The notes: generated by a model from the letters alone, not told the origin. A DNA stretch of 64,000 nucleotides from Cognataquiflexum nitidum (GCF_022538055.1 NZ_JAKZAM010000030.1:1-64000), one strand, 5' to 3'. Shown: positions 1 to 8,747, counted from the first letter of the stretch. A program made the numbers and translations.

Positions 1-523
1 ATACTTCAAAAACAGACTTTAAACCAAAATTTAACACTTTTCAACTAATTGCGAAATCCTATTGCATAATCACGGTTTAACCCCTCAACCGCCTATAAAG
101 CCTATGCCGGCCTCGCGAAGTTTCAGAATCATTACTTTCCTCATCAAAAATTATTGAGTTCAGTTTGAAATAGAAAATTTCTGTATTTGTAGAGGACGTT
201 CATCAAAACTGATATACATGAATCAAAAACATTGTTTTGGAAAGAGTTTACTCCCATAAGTTTCAAAAGAAAAGTCAATATTTGGATATAGAGAATCGCA
301 CCATATAAAGATCGTCGTATTTTTTTGAAAGATCGGATTAGAAATTTCTAAAAACTAATAATTACAAATCAGTGAGGCTGTAACAATGAAAATATTCTAA
401 AGCATAAAAAATTAGGAAAAATTAGTCTATCAATTGAAATAAATAATAATATTTATTTTATAAACATTAATTTTTTATTATTCTTAGTGTCAAAATTGAA
501 AAAAGTTAATTCAATAAAAATCT
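1..523. other. Gene-free AT-rich stretch at the window edge
   Basis: No open reading frame with a recognisable product is seen in either strand. The last part, from about 410, is very AT-rich and probably holds the promoter of the toxin-antitoxin pair that starts at 524. No hairpin terminator or repeat shared with the rest of the window was noticed. Confidence 0.5.
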
Positions 524-838
524 ATGAAAATTGAAATCAGTATTAAAGACGAAAAAGCGGATTTTTTTCTTGAGGTACTTAGCAACTTCAAATATGTAAA
601 AATCCTAAATCCCAAAACTCCTCCGCCAAAAAAAATATGGGGTGAAATGAGCCCTGATGAGGAGCAAAAACTCTATCGCTACGAAAGAGTGAGATCACTA
701 CGAGAACCTATTCCAGTAAAAGCACCAAAAGTCATAGTACTCCCGGCAAATCTTTCTGAGGCTGTCACACAAATAAAACAGCATTTAGATGGCAAAATCA
801 AACTTAAACCTGCTAAAGACTTATTAAATGAACTTTAA
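524..838 (+). CDS. Putative antitoxin of a RelE-type toxin-antitoxin pair
   Basis: A 104-residue soluble protein with no signal peptide or membrane segment. It is charged, with a proline- and lysine-rich middle (PKTPPPKK near residues 31-38). I do not recognise its fold. Its role is inferred from position: its last 11 bases overlap the start of a RelE-like toxin gene at 828, the usual arrangement of a type II antitoxin placed first and translationally coupled to its toxin. Such antitoxins normally bind the toxin and autoregulate the operon. No HTH or AbrB motif is obvious, so it could be an unusual antitoxin family or an unrelated partner. Confidence 0.55.
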   Translation: MKIEISIKDEKADFFLEVLSNFKYVKILNPKTPPPKKIWGEMSPDEEQKLYRYERVRSLREPIPVKAPKVIVLPANLSEAVTQIKQHLDGKIKLKPAKDLLNEL

Positions 839-1154
839 CATCCTTTGCACGGATAACTTTAAAAAAGAACTCAAAAACTTAATTAAAGAACATCCTTCCT
901 TCAACCACGACTTCAAATTATTATTAGAAAGATTAGAGGATAACCCTGATACAGGAACCCCACTTGGAAATCAATTTTTCAAAACAAAACTGGCCTATAG
1001 GTCAATGGGAAGACAAAGTAGGGAAAAGCCGAATCTTCAGGTATATTTTTGCATCAGACAAAACAATGTATACCTTATAGCTGCTCACAATAAAAATGGG
1101 TCTGTTGTGTTCCCTGAAAAAGATCTTCAGGATACATTGAAATCCATCAAATAA
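828..1154 (+). CDS. RelE/ParE-superfamily toxin (mRNA interferase-like)
   Basis: A 108-residue protein with the general layout of RelE/HigB-type toxins: an N-terminal helix pair (FKKELKNLIKEHPSF) followed by beta strands carrying basic residues (KTKLAYRSMGRQSREKPNLQVYFCI) and a terminal strand (VYLIAAHNKNG). RelE-type toxins cleave mRNA on the ribosome and are neutralised by the upstream antitoxin. It overlaps the preceding gene by 11 bases and is followed by a strong hairpin, so the two genes form a closed two-gene unit. Catalytic residues cannot be assigned with confidence by eye, and the family call is moderate. Confidence 0.65.
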   Translation: MNFNILCTDNFKKELKNLIKEHPSFNHDFKLLLERLEDNPDTGTPLGNQFFKTKLAYRSMGRQSREKPNLQVYFCIRQNNVYLIAAHNKNGSVVFPEKDLQDTLKSIK

Positions 1155-1226
1155 AAATCCAGATATATTTTTTCAAATTAAAATTTTGCCACTTAAATAA
1201 ATTACACCTTTTCGGCGAAATGAAAA

Positions 1227-1265
1227 AATAGGGAGCAAAGGAGTAATTCCTTCTTGCTCCCTATT
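1227..1265. terminator. Bidirectional terminator between convergent genes
   Basis: Inverted repeat AATAGGGAGCAA / TTGCTCCCTATT with an inner AAGGA/TTCCTT extension. It sits between the toxin gene (plus) and the convergent dehydrogenase (minus), the expected place for a shared terminator. Confidence 0.75.
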
Positions 1266-1290
1266 CATTTCCGGACCTTACAAAATAATT

Positions 1291-4236
1291 TCATTTTAAA
1301 GCCTCCCACAAAATCTCAACAGGGTGCTTGGCTTTCTTGCCTGTCCCGTCTGCGATCTGATGACGGCAGGATGTTCCCGGTGCTGCAATTAGGGTTGTCT
1401 CTTCTGCCTTGCGTACAGCCGGAAACAATACCATCTCTCCTATCTGCATGCTGATGTCATAATGCTCTGCTTCATAGCCAAATGACCCTGCCATGCCGCA
1501 GCAACCTGAAGGAATGGTTTCTACACTGTAGTTTTTTGGCAAGGAAAGCATCTTCTGCGTCCAGGTCATGGAAGACAAGGCTTTTTGATGGCAATGTCCG
1601 TGCAGCTTGATTTTTTTGGTTTCCTCAGTAAAGGAATCTGATTTGATGTTTCCTGCAGCAATTTCCTTCCCTATAAATTCCTCTATGGTTTGGGTATGAA
1701 ATTTCAGTTTCTTCGCTCCTTCGACCAATTCCTTTCCCACCAACCTTGGATATTCATCCCTGAAACTCAAAATAGCAGAAGGTTCGATCCCCACCAAAGG
1801 TGTGTTTCCATCAATGATATCCTGAAATATCCTCACATTGGCTTCAGCGTGTTTTTTAGCTTTTTCGAGCAATCCCTTGGACAAAGCAGAACGTCCGCTT
1901 TCCTCGTGGTCCACTACGTTCACCTCATAACCCAATTTCTTGAGCAATTTGATTGCTGTAATTCCGATTTGGGTATCGTTATGGTTGGTAAATTCATCTA
2001 TAAACAAGTACAGCGATTTGATCAGGGGAGTTTTCCCGGGAAGTTTTCTGTAATTATTTTTATACCATTTTCTCAAACTCACCTTGCTGATTTCCGGCAG
2101 ATTCCTTTTTGGAGCCACTCCCAAAACCGATTTCATCAATCCTCCTGTAATTCCATTTGCCAAGGTAAAATTGGCTAGACCCGGAACGATTGCCGCCAAT
2201 CCATTCAGTTCATTGATATGGGCAAAGGCTTTGGACCGCAACGGAACCCCATGGGTTTTCTGGTATTGATAGAGAAATTCCGCTTTCATCGAAGCCATGT
2301 CGACATTGGATGGACATTCGGCAGTACATCCTTTGCAGGAAAGACACAGGTCCAAGGCCTCTTTGATCTCCGGATGGTCAAAGGCATTTTCTTTTTTGTC
2401 CAAAGTCAAAAACTCCCTCAAAGTATTGGCCCTTCCGCGAGTAGTATCTTTCTCATTTCTGGTAGCCTGGTAACTGGGGCACATCGTACCACCGGAAGCC
2501 GGCAACTTGCGGCAATCTCCTGAACCGTTACATTTCTCCGCCAACCTCAATATGCCGCCTGAAGCACTGAAATCCAACAAGGTATTCTGTTCGGGAGTAA
2601 CCATTTCGGCTTCATACCTCAAAGAGGTATTCATCGGTGCGGTATCTACAATCTTGCCGGGATTGAAGATATTATCAGGATCCCAAGTGTATTTGACCCG
2701 GCGGAGCAATTGGTAATTATCCTCTCCCACCATCATGGGGATAAACGGCGCACGGACACGGCCGTCTCCATGTTCACCGCTGAGTGAACCATTGTATTTT
2801 TTGACCAACTTGGCAGAAGCCTCCGAAATCCTGTAAAACTCCTCCTGATCTGCTTTTTTCTTCAAATCCAAAATCGGGCGCATGTGGATTTCGCCTGCAC
2901 CGGCATGGGCATAGTGCACTGGGTTTTGGTTGAATCCCTTCAGGATTTCATCCAATTCATCAATATAATCCGCCAAATCATCGATGTCCACAGCGGTATC
3001 TTCAATACATGCCACGGCTTTTGGGTCGCCGGGAATGTTCGCCAAAAGTCCCAAACCTGCACTACGCAACGCCCAAGCGGACTTGGTCAGGTCAGGTCCT
3101 ATCACAGGATAGGCATATCCCAATCCGGCTGCTTTCAGGTCAGTGATCAGTTTGTCTCCTTTTTCTCTAGCTTCAGATTCAGTCTTTCCGGTGAATTCAA
3201 TCATCAGCAATGCCATCGGATCGCCCTCAACGAAATAGCGGTTTTTGCTGTACTCGATGCTTTCTTTGGTACAATCCAAAATGATTTTGTCCATCAACTC
3301 CACAGCCGTGGCAGGATGCTTCATCGCCACCTGGGCGGCTTTCATGCTTTGGTGGATTGACTCAAAATGCGCAGCCACCACGATTTCCAATGGATCAGGA
3401 ACAGGGTCCAAGAGGATTTTGATTTCTGTTGTGAAGGCCAATGTTCCCTCCGAACCAGCCAACAGCTTGCAGAAATTGAACTTTCCTCCACCTTCGGTAA
3501 ATATTTCGGACTCCAAAAGAACATCTACTGCATAGCCTGTATTGCGTCGGTGAATGGTTTTCTTGGGGAATTGTTCTTCAATGTTTTTTTGGTTTTCCGG
3601 ATTGGAAAGTTCCTGTCTGACCTGACGGTAAAGCTGCCCCTCCAAAGTTTCATAATGGCATTTCTCTTCAAATTCAGCTTGGGTCAATTCGCCAAAAACC
3701 ACCTGCGAGCCATCACTCAAAAAAACTTTCAACTCCATGACCTTGTCCCTCGTCGTGCCATAGACGATCGAAGTCGTTCCGCAGGAATTGTTCCCCACCA
3801 TTCCACCGATCATGGCACGGTTGGCGGTAGAAGTGATCGGACTGAAAAACAATCCGTGTGGTTTCAAAAATTGGTTGAGTTCGTCCCTGACTACTCCCGG
3901 TTGCACGCGAACCCATTTTTCTTCTTTGTTGAATTCCAGGATTTTGGTGAAGTTTCTTGCCACATCCACCACGATACCGTTACCAACACACTGTCCTGCG
4001 AGTGAGGTTCCCGCTGTCCTTGGGATCAGGGAAGTTTTATTTTTACCTGCGAAAAGGATCAGTTTTTGGATGTCGGATTCTGATTTTGGAAAGGCGACAG
4101 CCAAAGGAATCACCCGATATACGGAAGCGTCGGTGGCATAGAGGGTTTTGGTAAGTGCGTCAAATTTGAGTTCCCCTTCTAATTGGGTAGCCAAATTCTC
4201 CAATAAAGGCAATAGGTTAGGTTTGGTCAAAGTCAT
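1291..4236 (-). CDS. FAD-linked oxidase / 4Fe-4S fusion dehydrogenase (YdiJ/GlcD-GlpC type)
   Basis: A 981-residue fusion. Residues about 40-280 form a PCMH-type FAD-binding domain (the PRTAGTSLAGQ segment contacts FAD, followed by GGMVGNNSCGTTS). Residues about 290-540 are the FAD-oxidase C-terminal domain, ending near SGEHGDGRVRAPF. The C-terminal third is a GlpC-like iron-sulfur part with two cysteine clusters (CNGSGDCRKLP..MCPSY and CLSCKGCTAECP) and CCG-type motifs (HGHCHQKA, PSGCCGMAGSFGYE). This matches the large D-2-hydroxyacid or D-2-hydroxyglutarate dehydrogenase-like family that includes YdiJ. It probably oxidises a D-2-hydroxyacid and passes electrons to the quinone pool; the substrate cannot be read from the sequence. 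No operon partner is seen and the gene appears monocistronic. Confidence 0.85.
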   Translation of the reverse strand: MTLTKPNLLPLLENLATQLEGELKFDALTKTLYATDASVYRVIPLAVAFPKSESDIQKLILFAGKNKTSLIPRTAGTSLAGQCVGNGIVVDVARNFTKILEFNKEEKWVRVQPGVVRDELNQFLKPHGLFFSPITSTANRAMIGGMVGNNSCGTTSIVYGTTRDKVMELKVFLSDGSQVVFGELTQAEFEEKCHYETLEGQLYRQVRQELSNPENQKNIEEQFPKKTIHRRNTGYAVDVLLESEIFTEGGGKFNFCKLLAGSEGTLAFTTEIKILLDPVPDPLEIVVAAHFESIHQSMKAAQVAMKHPATAVELMDKIILDCTKESIEYSKNRYFVEGDPMALLMIEFTGKTESEAREKGDKLITDLKAAGLGYAYPVIGPDLTKSAWALRSAGLGLLANIPGDPKAVACIEDTAVDIDDLADYIDELDEILKGFNQNPVHYAHAGAGEIHMRPILDLKKKADQEEFYRISEASAKLVKKYNGSLSGEHGDGRVRAPFIPMMVGEDNYQLLRRVKYTWDPDNIFNPGKIVDTAPMNTSLRYEAEMVTPEQNTLLDFSASGGILRLAEKCNGSGDCRKLPASGGTMCPSYQATRNEKDTTRGRANTLREFLTLDKKENAFDHPEIKEALDLCLSCKGCTAECPSNVDMASMKAEFLYQYQKTHGVPLRSKAFAHINELNGLAAIVPGLANFTLANGITGGLMKSVLGVAPKRNLPEISKVSLRKWYKNNYRKLPGKTPLIKSLYLFIDEFTNHNDTQIGITAIKLLKKLGYEVNVVDHEESGRSALSKGLLEKAKKHAEANVRIFQDIIDGNTPLVGIEPSAILSFRDEYPRLVGKELVEGAKKLKFHTQTIEEFIGKEIAAGNIKSDSFTEETKKIKLHGHCHQKALSSMTWTQKMLSLPKNYSVETIPSGCCGMAGSFGYEAEHYDISMQIGEMVLFPAVRKAEETTLIAAPGTSCRHQIADGTGKKAKHPVEILWEALK

Positions 4237-4352
4237 GGTTCAAAAATAATTAAAAGAAAATACTTCGCGATATTGATTTTGAAATTAAGGTGAAATAGAA
4301 TCTTTGAAATGGAATGGATATTTCATTGATATTAAATGATACTACCTCTCGG

Positions 4353-4379
4353 TGGACAGTCGACAGTGGACTGTTGACC
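4353..4379. repeat. Short GTCGAC/AGTGGAC-type intergenic repeat
   Basis: Low-complexity alternation of GGACAGTCGACAGTGGACTG. A related tract (CGACCACAGTCGATAGACGACAGTCC) lies at 21621-21646. It looks like a dispersed intergenic sequence of unknown function. Confidence 0.4.
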
Positions 4380-4456
4380 TAAAAAATCACTCCTTCATCC
4401 TTCATTTTTAACTGTTTTTTTTCTTTAATTGAAATTAGAACCAAAAAACAATTTAC

Positions 4457-4720
4457 ATGTCAGGCGGAACATCTGTTTTCAACATGCTCTCCTCTTTGAA
4501 AAACAACCGGAACATCAAGTCCGGAAGAAACAAATTAGGAGATAATCCTTACAGTTCGAAATCCATCGATGCTGACAAGCGAAATTCTACCCAAACCAAA
4601 GAACTAATTGCTCACCGACTTGAAAGAAAGGACTTTGCAAACAAACTGACCAAGTGGGTTTATGTGGGTTTAGGATTGCTGATTTTAGTTTTTTTTATTT
4701 ATTTTTTGCTTAGCAATTAA
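4457..4720 (+). CDS. Small membrane-anchored protein of unknown function
   Basis: An 87-residue protein with a polar, Asn/Ser/Lys-rich N-terminal two-thirds and a single hydrophobic segment at about residues 67-85 (WVYVGLGLLILVFFIYFLL). It looks like a tail-anchored or single-pass membrane protein with the soluble part in the cytoplasm. The start codon follows an AT-rich purine tract (CCAAAAAACAATTTAC). No family is recognised and it has no obvious operon partner: the upstream dehydrogenase is divergent and the downstream MntA/HepT pair is on the other strand. Confidence 0.6.
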   Translation: MSGGTSVFNMLSSLKNNRNIKSGRNKLGDNPYSSKSIDADKRNSTQTKELIAHRLERKDFANKLTKWVYVGLGLLILVFFIYFLLSN

Positions 4721-4757
4721 CGGAAAAATGATCGCAGGAGAAAGAATGTTGTGCTTC

Positions 4758-5091
4758 ATTCTCTAAGGCTTAATATTTCCTCTTTTAATTTTGGGAGTTC
4801 TCTAACAATTATTGTCCAAATCACCTCATCAGAAATATTGTCATATTCGTGGGCTAATCTGTTTCTTGTCCCAATAATCTGTCTTGCATTCTGAATTTTA
4901 ATAGAGACGTTTTAGTAACTAGTTAATCTATTTACTGCTTCTCCAATAATTTCAATATTTCTTTCAACTGCCTTTTTTGTTTTGATGTCTTTTTGGAATT
5001 CCTGAAAACCACTTTTTTCAGGCAAAAAGTCAAAAATCTCATCAATTGACCTTAAAATATCCTCCAGCCAAGTATTTATTTTGTTATCCAT
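4758..5091 (-). pseudogene. hepT: Broken HepT-like (HEPN, DUF86) toxin gene
   Basis: Reading minus from the ATG at 5091 gives MDNKINTWLEDILRSIDEIF and then KKAVERNIEIIGEAVNRLT, the start of a HepT/DUF86 HEPN protein. An in-frame TAA at 4912-4914 stops it after 59 codons. In the same frame beyond the stop, the coding sequence resumes with IKIQNARQIIGTRNRLAHEYD, which carries the HEPN RNase motif R-x4-H. Near 4803 the frame must shift again to recover a typical HepT C-terminus (LPKLKEEILSLRE, ending at TGA 4758-4760). The span of 334 bases is not a multiple of three. The start overlaps the end of the MntA-like gene by 8 bases, the normal MntA-HepT layout. A single sequencing error cannot explain both lesions. 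Confidence 0.75.
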
Positions 5092-5383
5092 AAATCACAA
5101 CTTTGGACGCCTCAATTTCTTTCCTAAAAAATGGGTTTTTAATTCCCCGCTCCTCTATGAGGTCAATTTGTCGCTTTAAAGTTTTTTCTAATTTATCTTT
5201 TAGTCCGAAGTATAAATCTGTATATTTTATTGGGTCATTTTCGTCAAAATCAACAATGAAGTCAATGTCAGAATCAGAAGAAAAACTGTCATTGAGCACT
5301 GAACCAAAAACAGAAAAGTTCTTAACCTTATATTCTTTGCAAAGTTGCTTTATATGTTCTATGTTTTTCTCAGTGATTTTCAT
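5084..5383 (-). CDS. mntA: MntA-like nucleotidyltransferase antitoxin
   Basis: A 99-residue minimal nucleotidyltransferase. The signature GS-x10-DxD is visible (GSVLNDSFSSDSDIDF), followed by a conserved IDLIEERGIKNPFF segment. MntA proteins AMP-ylate and inactivate the HEPN RNase HepT, with which they are paired in one operon. Here the gene is intact while the downstream hepT is disrupted, so the antitoxin survives without a full-length toxin. The ATG at 5383 is preceded by a purine-rich sequence. It could still act in trans on another HEPN protein. Confidence 0.8.
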   Translation of the reverse strand: MKITEKNIEHIKQLCKEYKVKNFSVFGSVLNDSFSSDSDIDFIVDFDENDPIKYTDLYFGLKDKLEKTLKRQIDLIEERGIKNPFFRKEIEASKVVIYG

Positions 5384-5813
5384 TCTTGTAAAGTTTACTC
5401 CAAAGTTATCATTTTTATTGATTTCAGTTTTGGCATTTGCTACTAAGGGCAGATGGTCAAAAAACCTCTGCTCTTTTGGAACAAAGGCTAGTTTACAATC
5501 CCTAACTTACCTGACGGAATAACTTACACCACGACCACTTCCTTGTTTTTCTATCAATTCCTTTTAAGGACGATTACGATCCGAAAGCACAAGTATAAAA
5601 TGATACGATTTGATACGATTTGATTTGGTTATGATACGAAAAATTCCTTGGTTTTCGGTCGAAAAATAAGATTCAAAAAAAACTGCTTTTGGGGAAAATT
5701 GGAATTACAAATTCCAAAAAATATAAAGGTGTAATTACAAATTCACCTAGCCCTACCATCAAACGTTAATACAGACCCTGAGGGGGTCTACTTTTATAAG
5801 TTTTGCAAATCAG
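5384..5813. other. Intergenic region with phased repeats and small palindromes
   Basis: No gene is seen. The region holds 10-bp phased repeats (5601-5640), two copies of AATTACAAATTC around 5703 and 5735, each inside a small inverted repeat (GGAAT..ATTCC and GGTG..CACC), and a hairpin AGACCC..GGGTCT near 5772-5790 that could terminate the hypothetical gene ending at 5814, although no U-tract follows it. Confidence 0.45.
5601..5640. repeat. Four 10-bp phased repeats around TGATACGATT
   Basis: Two perfect tandem copies of TGATACGATT (5601-5620) are followed in the same 10-bp register by TGATTTGGTT and ATGATACGAA. The helical phasing resembles an operator or iteron array. It lies upstream of the MntA gene and downstream of the 5814-6536 gene; what binds it is unknown. 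Confidence 0.5.
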
Positions 5814-6536
5814 TCATTTGAAAATGATATCATCATAGCTCATAGCAAAAGTGTCCGATAAATTCAACTGATTGAGTTTGTCTGCAAAGCTGTTATTGTA
5901 AGCTAGAATATTATATCCTAAATCTTCCATATTAATCAAGCACCAACTATTAGTTACAGGATAAAGATAAAGGTTCGCATCATAAAATGTTATGTCCATT
6001 AAATCAAAAAACTCAACGGAAGAAATTTTGTAAGCAACATCTTCAGCTGATGGTAGCAAATTATAAACTGATGCCCAACGCCAACTATCTTCTATATAAA
6101 TATTCAGCTCAGTTCCGTCTGTAAGTACATTTACTATTTTTTCAAATCGCTGTCGTGTCTGTTTATAAAGAGTTGCAATTCCTTGTGTCTTCCAAGGAAG
6201 AGTATTGATTATTCCTCTGTCATAAGGTTGGTTGAAGAAATTAGAAAGTTCTGCAAATGTTGTTGGTCGATATGCCTCATAATTTTTCTCATTGAGAAAT
6301 ATTTTGAACTGTCGCCAAACTTCCACATTTGCGTTTGTTTGCTCAATTGAGTCTGGTGGTTGGTTTATTTTATCAAATGGAAAGTTATCAATCACTCCAG
6401 GTGTCCAAAGAATAGAAATATAATTGTCAAATTTATTGGGTAAAAAATTGCCAAGTGTGAATGGTCGTGTTGCGTTTTTCCAATTGATGTGATTCGTCAA
6501 CCAGTCCTTTGCTGTTATATCTTCGAGTTGTTCCAT
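5814..6536 (-). CDS. Hypothetical cytosolic protein
   Basis: A 240-residue acidic, aromatic-rich protein with no signal peptide, membrane segment or recognised catalytic motif. It contains many Trp, Tyr and Asn residues (for example NWKNATRPF, DSWRWASVYNLLP, PVTNSWCLINMEDLG). Such orphan proteins near toxin-antitoxin genes are often immunity or defence-related, but nothing in the sequence proves this. The reading frame is clean over its whole length and starts at ATG 6536. Neighbours are unrelated and its base composition is AT-rich like the surrounding accessory stretch from 4.7 to 6.6 kb. Confidence 0.55.
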   Translation of the reverse strand: MEQLEDITAKDWLTNHINWKNATRPFTLGNFLPNKFDNYISILWTPGVIDNFPFDKINQPPDSIEQTNANVEVWRQFKIFLNEKNYEAYRPTTFAELSNFFNQPYDRGIINTLPWKTQGIATLYKQTRQRFEKIVNVLTDGTELNIYIEDSWRWASVYNLLPSAEDVAYKISSVEFFDLMDITFYDANLYLYPVTNSWCLINMEDLGYNILAYNNSFADKLNQLNLSDTFAMSYDDIIFK

Positions 6537-6685
6537 AGTTTCAAGTTAGCAGCGGGGTCGCATTGAAGATAACGTTTTCCTTTATTGATAGGAGAAAGCA
6601 TTCCAATTCAGGATGTTTCCCTTAAAATTGCGGAAAATCCCCTATAAAACTAAAAGAATTTTTTCAATCTAACCTTTCAAAACCC

Positions 6686-7795
6686 CTACCTCCCCAAAAA
6701 TACAGTCTCCCCTTTCTCCGCCGATTTTCTGGCGGCATCGAGGATTTCGGCGACAATCATGTTGTTGTTCAGAGAATAAAGGCTGTAGTCCTCCACTTTG
6801 ATTTTGCCCCGGATTACATCTGCGAAATAGGAAAACGGATCTACATAGACGCCGACTTCATCCGGCCGAACTTCGAAGGTTTTTTCCTCAGGATTGTCCC
6901 AAGTTCGTGTCCGCATCTTGGACTTATTTTCACTGATTACCTGACCGGTCTTTCCGTAGACCTCCATGTCCTTCCTGTCAAAAGGCCAATTCCAAGAGGC
7001 TTGGATAATCGCCTGCGCATCTACATAATCCAAAATAATCGTCGCCTCATCATCCACTTTGGGATAAATGTCCGGTTTGTAGGTATTGGTGATGGCTGTG
7101 ACGGAAATCGGCTTTCGCCCTTCCATCAGGTAAGTCATGATATTGGCACCATAGCAACCGAAATCAACCAGCGCTCCACCGCCATTTTGAACCGGGTCCG
7201 TCAGCCAATCCAGAAACTCCTTCCCCACCCCGATTTCTTTGGGACCTCTGTGTCCGTGATGGAAAACAGCTTTGCGGATCGGCCCAAAAGCCTCCTTGTC
7301 CTGAAGCAATTGATAGGTCTTTTCGGTACTTGCATACCAGGAAGTCTCAAAGTTGGTGAGGAGATGGATTCCATGTTTTTTGGCCAAAGCTTCCATTTTC
7401 TTGGCTTGGTCGAGAGAGTATGTCAGGGGCTTTTCCACCATGACATGAATACCACGCGGAGCAGCGAGTTCCACGGCTTCCAAATGTGCATAAATGGAAC
7501 CAAAGGCCAAAACAGCTTCCGGCTTCACAGCATCAAGCATGGCTTTGGCATCGGTGAAAAACAGTTTTTCATCCAAGTTGTATCGCTTGGCATAGCTGGC
7601 TGCAAGTTCTGTATTGGGTTCATAGATCCCCACCAAGTCCACATCTGTTTTGTCTTTTCTGTTAAAAATCCAGGGCGAATGTCCGTGAGAAAGTCCCATC
7701 ATCGCCATGCGAACAGGTTGCTGACTGCCGTGCTGCGAAAATGAGTATTGAAAAAAAGAGAAACAGATGAAAAGAAAAAGGAGAAGGTTTTTCAT
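6686..7795 (-). CDS. Exported Gfo/Idh/MocA-family oxidoreductase
   Basis: The preferred start is the ATG at 7795, which gives a 369-residue protein beginning with a clear signal peptide (MKNLLLFLFICFSFFQYSFS, cleavage before Q or H). A longer frame from 7843 would bury this signal. The mature protein has a Rossmann fold (MAMMGLSHGHSPWIF), the EKP motif that is the family hallmark (MVEKPLTY), and the C-terminal substrate domain. Members reduce or oxidise sugars, inositols or related polyols with NAD(P). Exported members are common in Bacteroidota, often in glycan degradation, and the bound cofactor is carried along. No glycan-degradation locus is adjacent, so the substrate is unknown. Confidence 0.85.
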   Translation of the reverse strand: MKNLLLFLFICFSFFQYSFSQHGSQQPVRMAMMGLSHGHSPWIFNRKDKTDVDLVGIYEPNTELAASYAKRYNLDEKLFFTDAKAMLDAVKPEAVLAFGSIYAHLEAVELAAPRGIHVMVEKPLTYSLDQAKKMEALAKKHGIHLLTNFETSWYASTEKTYQLLQDKEAFGPIRKAVFHHGHRGPKEIGVGKEFLDWLTDPVQNGGGALVDFGCYGANIMTYLMEGRKPISVTAITNTYKPDIYPKVDDEATIILDYVDAQAIIQASWNWPFDRKDMEVYGKTGQVISENKSKMRTRTWDNPEEKTFEVRPDEVGVYVDPFSYFADVIRGKIKVEDYSLYSLNNNMIVAEILDAARKSAEKGETVFLGR

Positions 7796-7945
7796 GGTTT
7801 GGCTTGGGTTGGAGAATAGAAAATGCAAGATGAGAATTTTCATTTATCTAATGTAGAAAAAAGGCTAGCAGACAAAGTAATTCCTGTTTAGACCACCCTT
7901 CCACCAATTGAAGTAAATTAATTAAATGCTAATCCTTTACGCTTT

Positions 7946-8482
7946 TCAGGCATTTTCCTTTTTCACCTCATACCACAACTGAACCAAGCCTGAAGGATAG
8001 CTGATGGCTCGTTTGAAAAGGAGGTTTTGTTCGGTATTTCCTTCCTTGAATAAACGGATACCATCTCCTAGCAAGTGTGGAAGTACGCTGACAATGACAG
8101 TATCAAACAACCGGTGTAGTAGCAGTTCGTTAACAATCTCTGCTCCACCGTCACAATAAATCGACTTTCCCGATTGAGTTTTGAGTGTTCGAACTAAATC
8201 AACCACATCGTGGTGAAAAGTGGCGTGTTCTTGCTTTCCTTCTTTTGTCCGGGAAATTACATAAACCGCTTTGTCCTGATGTGGGACACCCTGACCAAAG
8301 GAGACTACTTTGTCAAATGTCTTCCTTCCCCAAATAACTGTATCAATCCCTTGCAAAAAATCTGCATAGCCATAATCCTCATTCGGAACTTCGACAATAT
8401 TCAAAAAATCAATGTTATCGTCCTTCTTAGCAATATAGCCATCCAGGCTCATGGCGATATATAAGATGAGTTTTCGGTCCAT
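7946..8482 (-). CDS. Dihydrofolate reductase family protein (RibD C-terminal-like)
   Basis: The start is placed at ATG 8482, giving about 178 residues beginning MDRKLILYIAMSLDGYIA, the conserved N-terminus of this family; the upstream 14 codons do not fit. Further motifs are VIWGRKTFDKV, a YCDGGAEIVNELL nucleotide-binding segment, and VSVLPHLLGDGIRLF. Proteins of this kind share the fold of bacterial DHFR and the RibD reductase domain and bind NADPH, but most lack a proven substrate. It is monocistronic and unrelated to its neighbours. Confidence 0.85.
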   Translation of the reverse strand: MDRKLILYIAMSLDGYIAKKDDNIDFLNIVEVPNEDYGYADFLQGIDTVIWGRKTFDKVVSFGQGVPHQDKAVYVISRTKEGKQEHATFHHDVVDLVRTLKTQSGKSIYCDGGAEIVNELLLHRLFDTVIVSVLPHLLGDGIRLFKEGNTEQNLLFKRAISYPSGLVQLWYEVKKENA

Positions 8483-8557
8483 AAGTATCGGATGTTCGTT
8501 ATTTAAAAAAGATAAAATAATCATTAAATCAAATTTTTGAAGTTCTCTTCATGTGTC

Positions 8558-8581
8558 ACTTTTTGTTTTGAAACAAAAAGT
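8558..8581. repeat. Perfect 11-bp inverted repeat in a dispersed intergenic element
   Basis: ACTTTTTGTTT and AAACAAAAAGT are separated by TG, followed by AACCAAAAAGTTCAAG and a pyrimidine-rich stretch up to about 8650. I recall this motif as common between genes of Bacteroidota. It lies between divergent genes. Confidence 0.5.
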
Positions 8582-8747
8582 AACCAAAAAGTTCAAGAAA
8601 TTTTAATCCTCCCCCACACTTTGCCTCGCCGGCCCGGTAAAATTTCTTCCTCCCCACCTGTGTTCCAAAAAGAAATTCCCCGGAAGTAAAAGATTGTAAT
8701 TTCCATCCATACCTAATTACTCCCTCCTCCTCCAAACTTTATTTCCG

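Noticed and set aside
1690..4154. Several long frames on the plus strand opposite the FAD/4Fe-4S dehydrogenase (and similar shadows over other genes)
   Set aside because: They lie antisense to a protein with clear conserved motifs over its entire length, show no family features, and share the codon-mirror pattern of shadow frames.
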